The notes below the pieces were generated by a model that was not told where the DNA came from, did no database searches, and saw only the letters and a list, made by a program, of their open reading frames with translations. The position numbers and the translations under genes were made by a program. From contig OX336389.2 of NCBI GenBank assembly GCA_946902985.2, positions 1,008,647,441-1,008,711,440 of the forward strand: DNA of 64,000 bases, given 5' to 3'. Positions 1-11,715 of this stretch are shown here, piece by piece. Every line of letters begins with the position of its first letter. Positions within the stretch are counted from its first letter, which is position 1. Origin of the DNA: Meconema thalassinum. Taxonomy: Eukaryota; Arthropoda; Insecta; Orthoptera; Tettigoniidae.

Positions 1-860
1 TAGCAGTGAAGTGAGAAACGGCTGACAGAAAGTAAGAAGTAGAGGCATTTGTTACTAGTTCCAGATGGGTCGCACCAGTGACCATGCAAACGAAAAGAGA
101 AACATAGAGTTTTCCAAACAATTTGCGTTTAGCTTCAGGGGAATTACGTTGATATTGAAATGGACCCATATAATCCACACCAGTTAAAGCAAAAGGACGA
201 ATAGGGGAAGAGCGGAATGAAGGTAGATCGCCCATCAATTGGGTACTGACCTTAGGTTTCACCTTAAAGCAAGGGATGCATTTGTGAATTACGGAAGAAA
301 CTTCATCAACTCCATTTATTATCCAGTACTTTTCCCTTAATAAGCAAAGCAGAGTGCGGGTGCCAACATGCAGATTACGATAACGAAAGTCACGTATGAT
401 TAAAGAGGTTACGTGATGTTTGGAGGGCAAATCAACAGGATGCGTTTTGTCTTCAGAAAGTGAAGAGTGCGAAAGCCTACCGCCTACCCTGAGTAACCCA
501 TTGTCATCAAGGAAAGGGGCTAAGGCGCAAAGGCGACTAGATTTCGGAAGATCTTTCTTAACAGATAGCAAAGACAATTCAGTAGAAAAGACGTATTGCT
601 GTGTTACCTGTAAAACTTTAGTAGTAGCGAGATTTAATTCATGATTAGTTAGGTGCGGTTTAGGAAGAACGGGTTGGTCAACAACAAGATATTTCCATCT
701 GAGAAGATAGGCAAAAATTCGAATCAGTTTGTGAAAGGAAGAGTAGCGAGACAACAAGGGATATGAAACGTTGGAAATAAGACACGAAGCAGTAGATTTA
801 GATACTTTAGCATCAGGCAAGTTGGATTTTGTGACCGGAGGTTTGGAAGGCCAGCAAGAA
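1..860 (-). pseudogene. BEL/Pao integrase, truncated by the window
   Basis: Minus-strand reading near 1-240 gives LMGDLPSFRSSPIRPFALTG then VDYMGPF, the start of the Pao integrase catalytic core with its first Asp (about 163-186), followed by LYVSLFVCMVTGATHLELV. The rest of the core is beyond position 1. The segment 240-860 is the expected zinc-binding and linker part, with no long clean frame, so lesions are likely. Confidence 0.65.
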
Positions 861-1116
861 GAGTCTTCAGTTAACCACGAGGGTCCATACCAGTACAACT
901 GAGAGGTTATCGATTGAGAGGGTAAGCAACCACGAGAGATGATGTCAGCGGGGTTATCAGCGCTAGGCACATGTTTCCATTGACATCCCGAAGAAAGGGT
1001 TTGAATTTTAGAAACTCTATTTGCAACAAAAGTTTGCCAGTGGGTGGGGTTTTTGGCGATCCAAGAAAGAGTGATCATGGAATCGCTCCACAGATAGGTT
1101 TGCGAAAATTCGATTT

Positions 1117-1479
1117 TTAAGACTTTCTGCAGTTTTTGGCAAGTTCTGCGGCCATGAATGCAGCACACAATTCGAGCCTAGGCAAAGTAATAGTTTTAAG
1201 CGGAGCTACTTTAGATTTGGCACAAATAATATTTGAAAGTGAAGCATCATTTAGAGGATTGCGATAAACCAAATATGCGCAGCAACCGTAAGCTTTCTCG
1301 GAGCTGTCGGCAAACACCTGAAGAAAGAAAGATATATTACGGGGAGCATTAATTAAATTTCTAGGAAATTCAATAAGAGAAAGATCAAGTAGACTACATC
1401 GAAAAGAGAGCAATCTATTAAGAAAAGAAGGGGGAACAGCATCGTCCCATTCACATTTGAGGGACCATAGCTCTTGCAT
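1117..1479 (-). pseudogene. BEL/Pao RNase H region
   Basis: 120-residue frame containing FADSSEKAYGCCAYL, the Pao RNase H signature with the first catalytic Asp, and LPRLELCAAFMAAELA with the catalytic Glu region. Position between RT (right) and integrase (left) is as expected. The flanking polyprotein is in other frames. Confidence 0.7.
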
Positions 1480-1685
1480 GAAAAGCTTGGCTATAACAAT
1501 AACCAGCGCAAGAAATTGGAGAGGATCGCAATTTTTTGTAATTTCAGATAAAATTTGCCTTTCTGTGTTAGGGAGCTCTTCGGAGAGCGAGACTTTATAG
1601 ATGAGAGTATCAGTGTGAGTGCACCAGTGTACTCCAAGCCTTTTTATGGATTCGGAATCCCCGCAAATTTTGACGGAAGAGGGGT

Positions 1686-2336
1686 CTACATCTTCAATGG
1701 GAAATTGGGCAAGAAACTCAGGGGAATTTGAATTCCACTTATGAAGTGGAAATCTCCCATTTTTAACAATGCTTTCAGTTCCAATGATATGAAAGAAGCT
1801 TCCTCAAGAGTCGGAAAGAATTGGAGAAAATCATCAACATAAAAGGAGGCTTTAGCATCAAATAAATGACCATCTTGAGAGACTAACATATGTAAGGACC
1901 GGATGGCAAGGAAAGCGGAAGGTTTTAGACCATACTTAACTGTTTTTAAGCGAAATATTTTAATAGGTTTACTGGTTTCGTCACGCCACAAGATTCTTTG
2001 AACATCTTGCTGTTCGGATTGGATTAACACTTGACGGTACTTTTGTTTGATATCCGCGATAACTGCTATGGGGAAAAGGCGGAAATTTAAAAGAATAGTA
2101 TACAAATCGGACTGAATAGCGGGACCAGAGTGAAGAGTATCGTTGAGACTGTTGTCATTGGCGTCAGGTGATGATCCGTTAAACACGACTCGGATTCAAT
2201 CCTTGACAAGAGGGTTTTTCCACATAGGATGATGATATAAGAATACAGTTTCCTTTGGGGGGTATAATTCGTCATCAGATTTGCTGACAACCTCCATATG
2301 ATCCAAACTTTCGTATTCGTCCATGAACTCTGTGTA
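1686..2336 (-). pseudogene. BEL/Pao reverse transcriptase core, broken
   Basis: Pieces of the Pao reverse transcriptase in at least two frames. Clear parts are KPIKIFRLKTVKYGLKPSAF and the active-site motif SFYVDDFLQF near 1830-1860, so two catalytic aspartates survive. The segment upstream (2180-2336) is readable only in a different frame, which marks a frameshift near 2170-2190. It would copy element RNA into DNA in cytoplasmic particles. As it stands it cannot be translated into a complete enzyme. Confidence 0.75.
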
Positions 2337-3520
2337 CTATTGTTTGACGAGAGGTTGTTCCTTAAATTTGCTCTTGATAGCAAAGAGAGATTTTCGAGCT
2401 TTGGGTTGGGAAGTGGTAAGTTTTGGAGGACTGAGCAATCTCGGCATTTGAACAATGAATCGGCCTTCGGGCGGGCGAGTATTGGTAGAAACGAAGATTT
2501 GCTCACAGAATTCATTTTCTGAGGAGGTTAAGGTAGGGGAATCGATATTTTCAAGTTTCCAGAACTGCTCCAAATCAGTACTTGCAAAGTAATATTGCGA
2601 TACAGGTTGGGGGGAATAATGAGGAAGTTGACCAGTAACAATCCAACCAAAATTATTGTCTCTGGCAAACACGTTTGAAGATAGTTTACGAATTTTTTTA
2701 CGAAGGCAATTCCAAAACACATTGGCACTGAAAAGTATGTCAATAGGACTTTGTATATTGAACAGAGGATCGGCTAGCCTTAAGTGAGAAGGAATACATA
2801 AACATGACGTATCCACAGAGTGACTTGGGGTGTCTTCGCCAATACTGTTGAGAATTAGGCAATTCAGTTTAAGATAATTATTTCTGTAACAAGTATCCTT
2901 TATGGTTAGTTTTGAGAATTGCAAAGCTTGTGATTTTAAACTGTTAATGCCAGATATATTGATAGAAGTGGGAGTTACAGGAAGGTCTAGTTTTTTGATT
3001 AAAGAATTGGAAACGAAATCGTGGGTAGCAGCTGAATCAAGAAGACCTCGTGCACGGACCCAGTTGCCAGATTTATCCTGAACTTCAATTTGAACAGTGG
3101 ATAATAATACTTGAGCACTACGCAAAGACTTCGCATTTTGAATAACAGATGAAGCATTGGCACTGCTAGTATTATCACTTTTTTGAGAAGTGGATGCTGC
3201 TGTTGACCTCGATTGATCATGAAGATGCAATAAGTTGTGATGTGCCTTTTCGCATTGGAAACAGCGTCTGGAGGACTTGCAATTAGAAGCAGAATGCTTA
3301 GGTGAGAGGCTATTAAAACAATATTTGTGCTGTGCTACTAATTTCCTTCTGATATCAACTGATAGTTCTTTAAAGGATTTACATAAGTATAAAGCATGGG
3401 AATCTTTGCAAAGTATGCACTTTAACGGTTCATTTAAACTTTTACGGGGTTCACTTTGAGTATTTAAAGCAAGAGAACTTGCAATACGGCGTTCACTAGA
3501 CCTAGTTCTGTAACCAGTGG
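2337..3520 (-). pseudogene. BEL/Pao zinc knuckle and DUF1758 aspartic protease
   Basis: Continues gag in the shifted frame. The first knuckle CILCKDSHALYLC is intact (CX2CX3HX4C). The second reads CFNSLSPKHSASNC, where Pao elements normally have CFNC, so one zinc ligand is lost. A further CFQCEKAHHNLLH follows. The protease starts near 3120 (VQIEVQDKSGNWVRARGLLD); its catalytic motif is LLDSAATHDF, with DSA replacing the more usual DSG. The conserved NNFGWIVTGQ segment lies near 2630-2660. The frame ends at 2337 where RT begins in another frame. The role would be cleavage of the element polyprotein. Confidence 0.78.
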
Positions 3521-4564
3521 CGTGTGACTTGGGTTTACAAAGCTAGACCCCGGTTTCTGGGTGCTAGACGCTGCATATTCATTTTTGGATTTAAGATACA
3601 ATGATTCAAATCTAAAGTTAGGAGAAGAGGTTTCACTTTGGTTAGCTAATGCGGCTAAAAGTTGACATCTAGCATTTATGAAGGTGACTAAATTTTCGTA
3701 TGAATAATAATCATTGTTAGAGAGTTCCATTTCCCAAGCTTTGAGGGTAGCAGTATCAACTTTAGAAACCACTAAATGTATTAGGAAAGTGTCCCAATGG
3801 TCAGTAGGTTGATCTAATTGGGATAATGCTTTTACATGGAGTTGTGTGGTATCGATGAGAGTACGCAAACTAGTGACGTAATTATGTTGTGCCGAAGGCA
3901 AGTTAAATAGAGCTTTCATATGGCGTTGAATACGTAAACGTAGATTACCGTATCTTTCCTTCAATAAATTAAAGGCAATGGAGTAATTTTCGGCACTTAA
4001 TGGAAGTGCTTCAACTAACTGCAGGGCTTGACCCTGGAGAATGGATCTCAAATAATGAAATTTGTAGATGACTTGAATGTCTTCATTGTCATGAACAAGG
4101 GAGAAAAAATTTCGTAAAAAAGAATCCCGAGTGGATTCATCTCCCGAGAAGTGGGGCAAATTGATTTTGGGAAGTATTGGTTTCGGTTTGTAAGTGCCCT
4201 CACGGTACGAGGTTTGCTGTTCGTGGAGGGAACCAAGAACAGAAACGACCTTTTTCTGTTCTTCTTCAAGTTGGCGAATTATTTTAAGGACCGAGCCTAT
4301 GCCTTCGTAGTATTGATTTTCTACTTCTACTCGATCGTCTGTTTGATTGAGCATGCAAGTTTCGATTTCGATTTGAATATTACAATAATTTTCAAATGAA
4401 CGTTCATAGTCTTTTACACGGTGTTTTAATAAATCTAATTGAGCTTCTGAAGGATCAAGATCTCTGATGTTTTTTTTAAATCGGGTGATTTGCCCTTTAA
4501 AAGACGCTCGTTTGGCGGTAAGCTTTTCATTCCTACCTTCTTTGTCTTTATCTGTGGGAGCCAT
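3464..4564 (-). pseudogene. BEL/Pao gag (DUF1759-like), frameshifted
   Basis: Frame of 366 residues starting MAPTDKDKEGRNEK. A coiled-coil-like stretch (residues 20-115) is followed by the Pao gag region with LPHFSGDESTRDSFLRNFF near residue 135. It encodes the structural protein that packages element RNA. The frame shifts near 3522-3526, where an extra CA within CACACGCC throws the reading into a short tail. In the shifted frame the protein continues through TRSSERRIASSLALNTQ into zinc knuckles and protease. The start was chosen at the first ATG after the probable primer site. Without the dinucleotide change gag and pol would form one polyprotein, the usual BEL/Pao arrangement. Confidence 0.8.
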
Positions 4565-4773
4565 GGCGAATTGGGTAAATTAAAGTATAACTTACGAAAC
4601 TGTGGAGTTTTGGAAATGCTGTCAGACTGGCAGCAGCAAACAAGTTGAAAGAGAGAGAGACACACCTAAGGAGACAGGAGCAACCTCTTTCCCCCTCACC
4701 AGCTTTGCACAGCGAAATTATAGCTGAAAATTCAAAACAAATATTAGTATTTTGTAAAATATTGAAAATGGAT

Positions 4774-4793
4774 TCTCCCGGGTTTCGGCACCA
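4774..4793 (-). promoter_or_regulatory. BEL/Pao primer-binding-like site
   Basis: On the minus strand the sequence TTGGTGCCGAAACCCGGGA lies about 210 bases before the gag ATG. This is the form of tRNA-complementary primer site common in BEL/Pao elements and should mark the inner end of the 5' LTR at about 4795. Confidence 0.6.
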
Positions 4794-4795
4794 AA

Positions 4796-6480
4796 TTTTG
4801 GTAGGTTTTAGCTGAGGATTAACTCTACCTAAGGGATGATGATAATGAAAAAAGGAAGTGGGTTTCGGTGTGGAGAACAAGTATGGGTAGATAGGACAGG
4901 AGTCCAATACAAAAGAATAAAACCAAACTGAAATGAGTCTTCAGTTAAACGTTCCTCCGCACGATGCCCGTGAGTCACCTAAAGTGTGAAGGGACCTGAT
5001 CAAAGCTAACAGGAAATGTAGTTGGAGCTTGGGCTATTTGCAAGCAAGCGGCGAGCGTTCCCCCCCCCCCCCCCTCCCCAAGCCGGTATTCCGTTACTAT
5101 GGGGACGGGTGGTCGTCTGGCAAGGCAAAGTAAGCCAAAAGATAGGACGCACTAATTTTCACTTCGGAAAGGTCATTTTTATACTGCATTCGAGAAAGCT
5201 GGAAAGAATTGAATTTGGTATAATAATTTTATTTCTGGGCACTGTTAGATCTCCGCCACACCAACCGAATGCTCCCAGAGAGGGAAGAGAGGAAATTATT
5301 TTAATGATTTTCGCGAAGTTGTTATTGATTTTTGTGAAAATCCTATGTAAATACCAGTTGTTGCACTTAAGGAAGGCTAAGCTTTTACCCAGCAGAGTGC
5401 CGACTAAAAGCTTAGAAAAGAGGAAGAACCTCAAACCTAACTCAAATAAAACTGAAATTTTTGGAAACAAACCATAAGTAAGAGAAAAAATCTCAACAAG
5501 TAGGAAGCTTGCAGAGCTAGCTGTACTTGCCTTAATGGCTTGCTAGGATTGGCTAAGAAAAGCAAGAGAAACTTTGAAAATGTTGTTACTTGCAGTCTTA
5601 AGTTAAATGCAACAAGTAGTACGAACTTTGTTGTTTTGGAAATTCGAAAAAGGAGTTTCAGCTTAAAGGAAGAATCAGAGAGGTGAAGGTCCTGCCTACT
5701 CGTAATTCTGACGGTAAAGATAACGAACAAAGAAAACAACGATATATTTGAACAAAGAATATAAAATTTTAACAATTAACAATTGATAGAATTAGAATCT
5801 TATCTTTAAAGTTAGAAGAACATTTTCTTTGGTTGATTTTACAAATATTAAAAGTCTCAGACCTAATAAAATAAAAGTTTATAGTTAACAATAAGTTACA
5901 AGTTTCGAACTTGTGAAAGCACCAAAATCTTTCACAGATTTTAAATTTTTAATTGGAAATGGAGAGATAATTATAAAACAAGCATAATTTCTATAGTTTG
6001 ATTATGTGCAATTCAAGCACTTTTAGAATGCCACTATGGCAATCAGAAAGGCTATAAACAAATCATTGATTCCTGATAGTTACAGGAAAGAAGAAAAAAT
6101 TACAAGCGGAAATTACCGCTATATTAAGCAGAATTTCACATTATTTGAAATACAAGGATATACAGGTCATATTCACGAAACCTGGAGAGAAAAGATTAGA
6201 CAACTCTTTCATTATTAGAAAAAGTACAATTCCCTAATTTCAGAAGGGATGAGAGATTAAAATGTATACAGAATTTCGATATTATAAGTATGACAACTTT
6301 GAGAGGGCGCTTGCCCGCAAGCGAGGCCTCGTAGTAATTTAGATAGATGAAATCTTATTTTACTTAATGTTAGTAAAGGTATTTGGGAGAAGGAAAATAG
6401 GAGATTTAGGAAAAAGTCTTGGCCAGATTTATTGCTCTCATTCGAACGCGACGCGGTTGGTTGTTGACCGGGCACTGTTT
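4796..6480 (-). other. Probable BEL/Pao 5' LTR region; outer boundary unknown
   Basis: Non-coding stretch directly outside the primer site, where a 5' LTR must start. It contains a poly-C run near 5060-5073 and a TATA-like motif. The second LTR is off the window, so the outer edge cannot be fixed. Open frames here show no recognisable domain. Confidence 0.4.
5145..5180 (-). promoter_or_regulatory. Candidate LTR promoter (TATA and initiator)
   Basis: Minus strand: TATAAAAA at about 5173-5180, with an initiator-like ATTAGTG about 25 bases downstream (near 5148-5156). Spacing fits an insect RNA polymerase II core promoter inside the presumed LTR. Motif match only. Confidence 0.3.
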
Positions 6481-7526
6481 TGCACTATAGTCTATTGATG
6501 GATTTGAAAAGTTCACTATTGCAGCACAGAAAGTTAGTAAAGAGAAAAGTTATTGTAGTTATGAAGATCACTGGTTGAATTTTAGCTTGAAGAAGTTTAT
6601 TGCGTTAGAATGTTTATGTATTGCAGTTGAATGATGAGGTAAATTTCCCACGTTGGCAAGCAAATTAGGATGTTAACAGTAGTTAATGTAACGTAAATTC
6701 CTCAGTGAGGAAACGTATTCCCATAATCAAGTAGAAAATACTAGATTGCTTTAATTGTAGAAATATTGGTTCATGTGGAATGTTCCAGAACCATGATGAC
6801 AGTTAAATGAGCAAGAGGGGTCCCACGGAGGAAAAAGCTAAGTTTTTATAGACAGTGGATAATTTGAATTAAATCCCTCGTTGTGAGAAAATGTTCTGAG
6901 TTATTTGGTAAGAGAAGCACTAAATTTCATTTTAGAAAGTCAGCTTTGATAGACATAGTATGACAATGAAAGCTCCATCGAAGACGGTTATTGCATAACA
7001 TTTCGCAATTCCACACACTGTCTATAAAATTGGATTAAATGCATTTAGCTATTTAAAACCATTAAAATCCTTTTAAAAACATTGAAGTTTGGTACTTTGC
7101 TTTCTGGGCATGTAGAGCTGGCGATGGTTCCTGTTGACGGTTGGTCTAAAATACAGACATGGCGTCTGATTTTAAATGTATCTCGAGCACAGGAGACAAG
7201 CTCGTGAGAGAGCCCCAACTGTATGTTTGACGTCTAACGAAGAAGTGAGAGAGGTTCAACGACGCACGAAGGGACCAAGGAGGAGAAAGGGTGGGGGTAA
7301 GAGACAAGAGAGGATGCATCAGGGTATAAAACATGATAAAAACAAAATTCTTATAAAGAACATAGAATTCTTCCTAGAGCGTTGTCTTCAAAGAGATGTT
7401 AGCTGGCGACAACGACGAAACCTGGTGGTTTGATTGGTAAGGAAGTCCTCTTGAGCATGGAGATATTGAGGAACTTCAGAGGTTAGCTGCCAGATGCCGC
7501 TAGGTTGTCCATGGAAGATATAGATA
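6481..7526. other. No recognisable gene or element
   Basis: AT-rich sequence between the presumed BEL/Pao LTR and the 3' end of the CR1-like LINE. Short frames on both strands have no recognisable motif. Confidence 0.4.
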
Positions 7527-7884
7527 GATAGATAGATAGATTTTATTAATTCCATTTGATCAAATACATGCATTCAATACATTTTGATATAGGACACGTC
7601 AGAATTTACATCTATTAAATAAAAGAACTAGCAGGTAATTATTACTAATATTATAACTATTTAACTTATTATAATAGCAAATCTTAATAGATACAATCTT
7701 ATTGCACAACTATTTACACCTCACTCTATTATCATAATATGAAAACTTAATTCTATAAATACAACAACATACAGCTAGGTATTACAATTAAATTAAAAAG
7801 TAAAATATAATTATAGATTTCATCACTCCTATACGCTAAGATATTCAACTACTGAGTAAAAACAATGGCACTGCAGATAAGCTT

Positions 7885-9700
7885 TCAAAATTCTATCAAA
7901 GTTTTTATTTTTGGGGCCAGTTTTATATACTGGGGTAGTTTATTGTATAATTTAACTCCAGTGTGAAAAGTTCCTTTTTGATATATGCTTGTGTGTGTGT
8001 GTGAAATATGAATGTTTTGATTTTGTCTTGTGTTATGCCTATGAACATCATTGTTTGTTTTAAGAAAAACATCTCTATTCATTAAATTCTTCTTAAAAAA
8101 CATAATACTTTCAAAGATATATATGCAGGGCAGTGGGAGAATGTCTAAATATTTAAACATAGGTCTACATGATTCTCTAGAGTTTACATTTGCCATAATT
8201 CTAATCGCCCTCTTTTGTATCCTAAACGTGCTTAGTACATCTGGCGACATACCCCAAAATATGATCCCATATCTCAAGTATGAATGGAAATAAGCAAAAT
8301 AAGTATTTCTTAATGTGTGCATGCTAGTGCAGGTTTTCAAAATACGTAACGCAAAGCACATAGAGTTCAGTTTAGTATTCAGATATTGTATATGTTTATT
8401 CCATTTCAAGTCTTGTTGTATCCATAGTCCTAAAAACTTTGTTTCTGATTTATTTTCTATTTGATGACCATTTAATGTTATATTGGGTTTCGCAGGATTC
8501 CTATTCTGTATAGTGTGGAAATTTAGACATACTGTTTTTTATAGTTTATTATGAGGCGATTATCTTGTGACCATTTGGTTAACTCTCCTGAAACGGAGTC
8601 AGCAGACTGCTGTATGACCTGTTTAGTTTCACCTTTTATTATGAGTGTTGTATCGTCCGCAAACAAAATTGCCTTATGTGAATGAACGTTCTGTGTTATA
8701 TCTTTGATATATAGAAGAAAGAGTAGTGGGCCCAAAATCGATCCCTGGGGTACTCCAAATTCAATAATTCCCTCATTGGACAATGTTTCATTAAGTAATT
8801 TGGTTCCATCATCCTTGTGTCTCAAGCTTACTATTTGTTTACGCCTTGTTAAGTAAGACTCGATCCATTTATTAGCTAGACCTCTAATACCATATTGATT
8901 TAGTTTGGTAAGGAGGATTTTATGGTCACCAACATCAAATGCTTTCGATAAATCCAAGAATAGGCCAGTTACATGTTCCTTATTGTCAATTAATTTCAGT
9001 ATACAATTACTACATTCGTAAATTGCTGTCTGTGTAGATTTTTCCGTTCTGAATCCATGTTGTGAGTTTGATAATATTTTATTTTTTATATGAAACTTAT
9101 CAGTCTCTTATACATATTTTTCCCCACAATTTTTGCAATACCAGTTGGTAAGGTAATAGGACGATAGTTATCTAATTCACCTTTTGAACCGTTTTGTGCA
9201 CTGGAATTACTTTTGATAACTTCAAAATATCCGGGTAACTTCCTGAGGGAATTGAACTGTTTTTTAATTGCGTAAGTGGATTTATTATATTTTCTGCACA
9301 TTTCTTTAAAATTGCATCAGGGATGCCATCAATGCCAGCACAGAATTTATTTTTTAGCTCTTTTATAACTATTCTTACCTCTTCACTTGTGACATGATTT
9401 ATAAATAAAGAATCACTGCATATATCTATTTTATTATTAGAATTTAGTGTATTTACCTGTGATTTATTTAATATTTTTTGTGGAATTTCCAGAAAATAGT
9501 CATTAAAAGTGTTTGCTATTTCCTCTGGATTATTAATCACTTTATTGTTTCTGGTCAGTGTAATGTTCCTTTGTATTTTAGCAGATTTTCCAGTTTCTTT
9601 CTTGATCACGGACCACATAGCCCTGTTTTTATTAGATGATTGGGAAATAAAATTATCATTATGCATTTTATTTGCTAGTCTCATTACCTTATTTAATATG
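7885..9700 (-). pseudogene. LINE ORF2 reverse transcriptase, multiple frame breaks
   Basis: Four overlapping pieces carry the RT domain: FCAGIDGIPDAILKKCA near 9340, LDNYRPITLPTGIAKIVGKN near 9140-9180, MDLSKAFDVGDHKILLTKL near 8910-8957, GVPQGSILGPLLFLLYI and the catalytic ILFADDTTLI at about 8660-8680. The C-terminal segment (8409-7885) has LRYGIIFWG and the HNTRQ region typical of CR1/Jockey elements. Breaks fall near 9300, 9080, 8960-8980 and 8410-8520. The catalytic Asp pair is intact. Confidence 0.78.
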
Positions 9701-9806
9701 CTAGTGTATTTTTTGTAGTATAAATTGAATTCAGGTGTTGTGTGGTATTGTTTATATAATTTGTGTAGAAATTTATTTCTTTGACATGAATTTATAATCC
9801 CTGTTG

Positions 9807-10782
9807 TTATCCAATTGCTAGTTTCGTATTTTGAACAGTTCTTCGTTTAAAGGGGAATGCTATTTCAAAATAGTGTTTTAGGGTACTGTTAAATGCATTC
9901 AATTTATCATTTACATTTTCTAGTTCATAAATTTCTGACCATGTTTCCTTATTTAATAAGTCATTGAAATATGTAACATTTGATACAGTGAATGACCTGC
10001 ACTTTGATTTTACTCCATTATCATTATTATTGATTGTTTCGGATACTTCAAAACTCAGTATTTGTCCATGGTGGTCACTAAAACCTGGACAATAGACTTC
10101 TATTGAATGGTGATATTTATCTGTATTTATAAAAATTTGATCAGGAGTGGTTTTACTAAATTTTGTTATTCTTGTTGGGGTATTTACTGTAGGTTTCAGT
10201 CCATAGGAAATTAGTAACTGTGTTAATAATTCACAATTCCTATCAAATTTTAAGAAATCCACATTTACATCCCCACAAATTATTATATCGAAATTTACTT
10301 TGCTCATGTTATTGAGTAACAATTCTAATTTATCTATAAATACAGGAAACTTTCCTGACGGAGAACGGTATACGCATACAATTATTAACTTAAACTGCTG
10401 TATTTTTACGGCAGAGAATTCAAAATCCTGTTCCATAATTAGATAATCATAAGCTGTTATCTGTTCATGATCTAAATTATTTCTTAAGAAGATGCAAGTA
10501 CCACCATGGCTAATATTAGATCTAGAGTATTTACTAGCTTGTATAAACCCTGGGAATTGAATTAATTCGAGTTGTTCCTCTTTCAGACAATGTTCTGAAA
10601 TACATAGTGCTGAGATGTCTTTTAAGTTCATTTTTAAGCATTAGATTTATGTAATCAATTTTATTATAATGAGACTGGACATTCTGGAGGTAAATTTTAA
10701 ATTTGTTACTTTTGCGAGCTTGTGTTGGTGATTTATTTACATTATTATTATCATAATTGTTATTATTATTGTTGCTAGACAA
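9807..10782 (-). pseudogene. LINE ORF2 N-terminal AP-endonuclease, one frameshift
   Basis: Begins with an Asn-rich leader and FKIYLQNVQSHYNKIDYINL, shifts frame near 10610-10640, then continues DISALCISEHCLKEEQ. Catalytic landmarks of the APE family are present: an SEHCL motif with the metal-binding Glu, VYRSPSG, IICGDVNVDFL and FSDHHGQ, the last being the SDH motif. The endonuclease nicks target DNA for target-primed reverse transcription. Joined, it would be about 325 residues, the normal length for this domain. Confidence 0.78.
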
Positions 10783-10859
10783 ATCTGAAATACTATTGTT
10801 ACACTCCGTTAAATTTTACTTCAAAAGATCTGATTGCCAAACCTCACGTTTGGCTTCTT

Positions 10860-11712
10860 CTACCAGTTTCCCTGCTTCCACTCTAATGATATTACTGTTG
10901 AATTATTCTTACCATTTGAATTTACAATTTTGCCGATTTCATCACTGAGATACTCTTTTCCTAATCTATTTAAGTGTAGGCCATGCCGAGTGTGGAACTT
11001 CCTGTCTAATTTACTTACATCTACAATTTGGACATTTGGAAAACTCTTACAAATTTTATGAATTTTTCCATTTGTAGCCTCTATTTCTACATTTACACAT
11101 GATTTGGGAATTAAATCGTATCTCTGCGGAATGTTTACAATAATGACATTTGTTTTTTGCATGGATGGCAATGTACCCTTTAAATCTTTGATTACCTTTT
11201 TACTCTCATTTCTATAGACGTCGTTTGCTCCAGCGATGATCACTGCGTAGTCCTTTGCAGTAAGGGACGCACACTCTCCTATCATTCCGTTCGTGACCTC
11301 TGCAATTTGAGCTCCTGGCTTTACTGTCGAAGTGACCTCCATTTCTCTGATTCTCTCCAATACGCTTGCTGCTACATCTTGCCCGTGGCTATCCGCAAAT
11401 ATCCGCATCTTCCTGGATTTTCTCTTTATCACTTTCTTCTTTTCTTCTTGAGGAAAGTCATCATTTTCTTCGACAAGCACTCCAAATGAATTTGAGACGG
11501 GAATTTCAGATACATGTACTCCATTTATAGGCCTAGGCTTATTCAATCTTACCTTACCAGCAATCACTGTCGACCAAGTTTCCTTGCTTTCCTCTCGGTT
11601 TCCTTTTAATTTATTCATCTCTTCCATTAACTTAGCAATATCTTCCTTTAGCAGCTTTATAATTTCGTCTTTTGAGGACAGTTCGTTTCTCAGGTTATGA
11701 CATTCTATATTA
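10860..11712 (-). CDS. LINE ORF1 with coiled coil and SGNH hydrolase-like domain
   Basis: The frame opens with a heptad-rich segment (LRNELSSKDEIIKLLKED) upstream of the first Met at 11627, then a basic stretch (KKKVIKRKSRK) and an SGNH hydrolase fold: block I IFADSHGQD, a GAND block III near the middle, and block V TRHGLHLN. Some CR1-type elements carry such an esterase in ORF1, thought to act in RNA/membrane association. The order Asp-Ser, Gly-Ala-Asn-Asp and His fits the catalytic layout. The 255-residue part is uninterrupted, unlike ORF2. The N-terminus is probably lost by truncation. Confidence 0.7.
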
Positions 11713-11715
11713 TAT

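Larger units (their letters stand above)
1..4795 (-). mobile_element. BEL/Pao LTR retrotransposon, internal region, cut by window edge
   Basis: Read on the minus strand from 4795 leftward: primer-binding-like site, gag with a DUF1759-type capsid region, zinc knuckles, DUF1758-type protease, reverse transcriptase with YVDD, RNase H and integrase. Protease-RT-RNaseH-integrase order and the knuckle ending in HHNLLH are typical of BEL/Pao. The element runs off the left edge inside the integrase core, so its 3' LTR and target-site duplication are not visible. Frameshifts interrupt gag-pol and RT. Confidence 0.85.
7527..11715 (-). mobile_element. CR1/Jockey-type LINE with SGNH-esterase ORF1
   Basis: Minus-strand non-LTR retrotransposon. 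ORF1 (11712-10860) is followed by ORF2 with AP-endonuclease (10782-9807) and reverse transcriptase (9700-7885), a 3' UTR, and a terminal (TCTA)n microsatellite at about 7520-7545. The microsatellite tail and the esterase-like ORF1 point to the CR1/L2 group. A stop close to the left end of the coiled coil, near 11716, suggests 5' truncation there. ORF2 has at least four frame breaks. Confidence 0.82.

Noticed and set aside
5022..5477. 151-residue + strand frame with a run of prolines
   Set aside because: The prolines come from a poly-C tract, and the region is probably a BEL/Pao LTR; no domain.
7516..7545. GATA microsatellite considered as an independent simple repeat
   Set aside because: It sits exactly at the 3' end of the minus-strand CR1-like LINE and is best explained as its tail.
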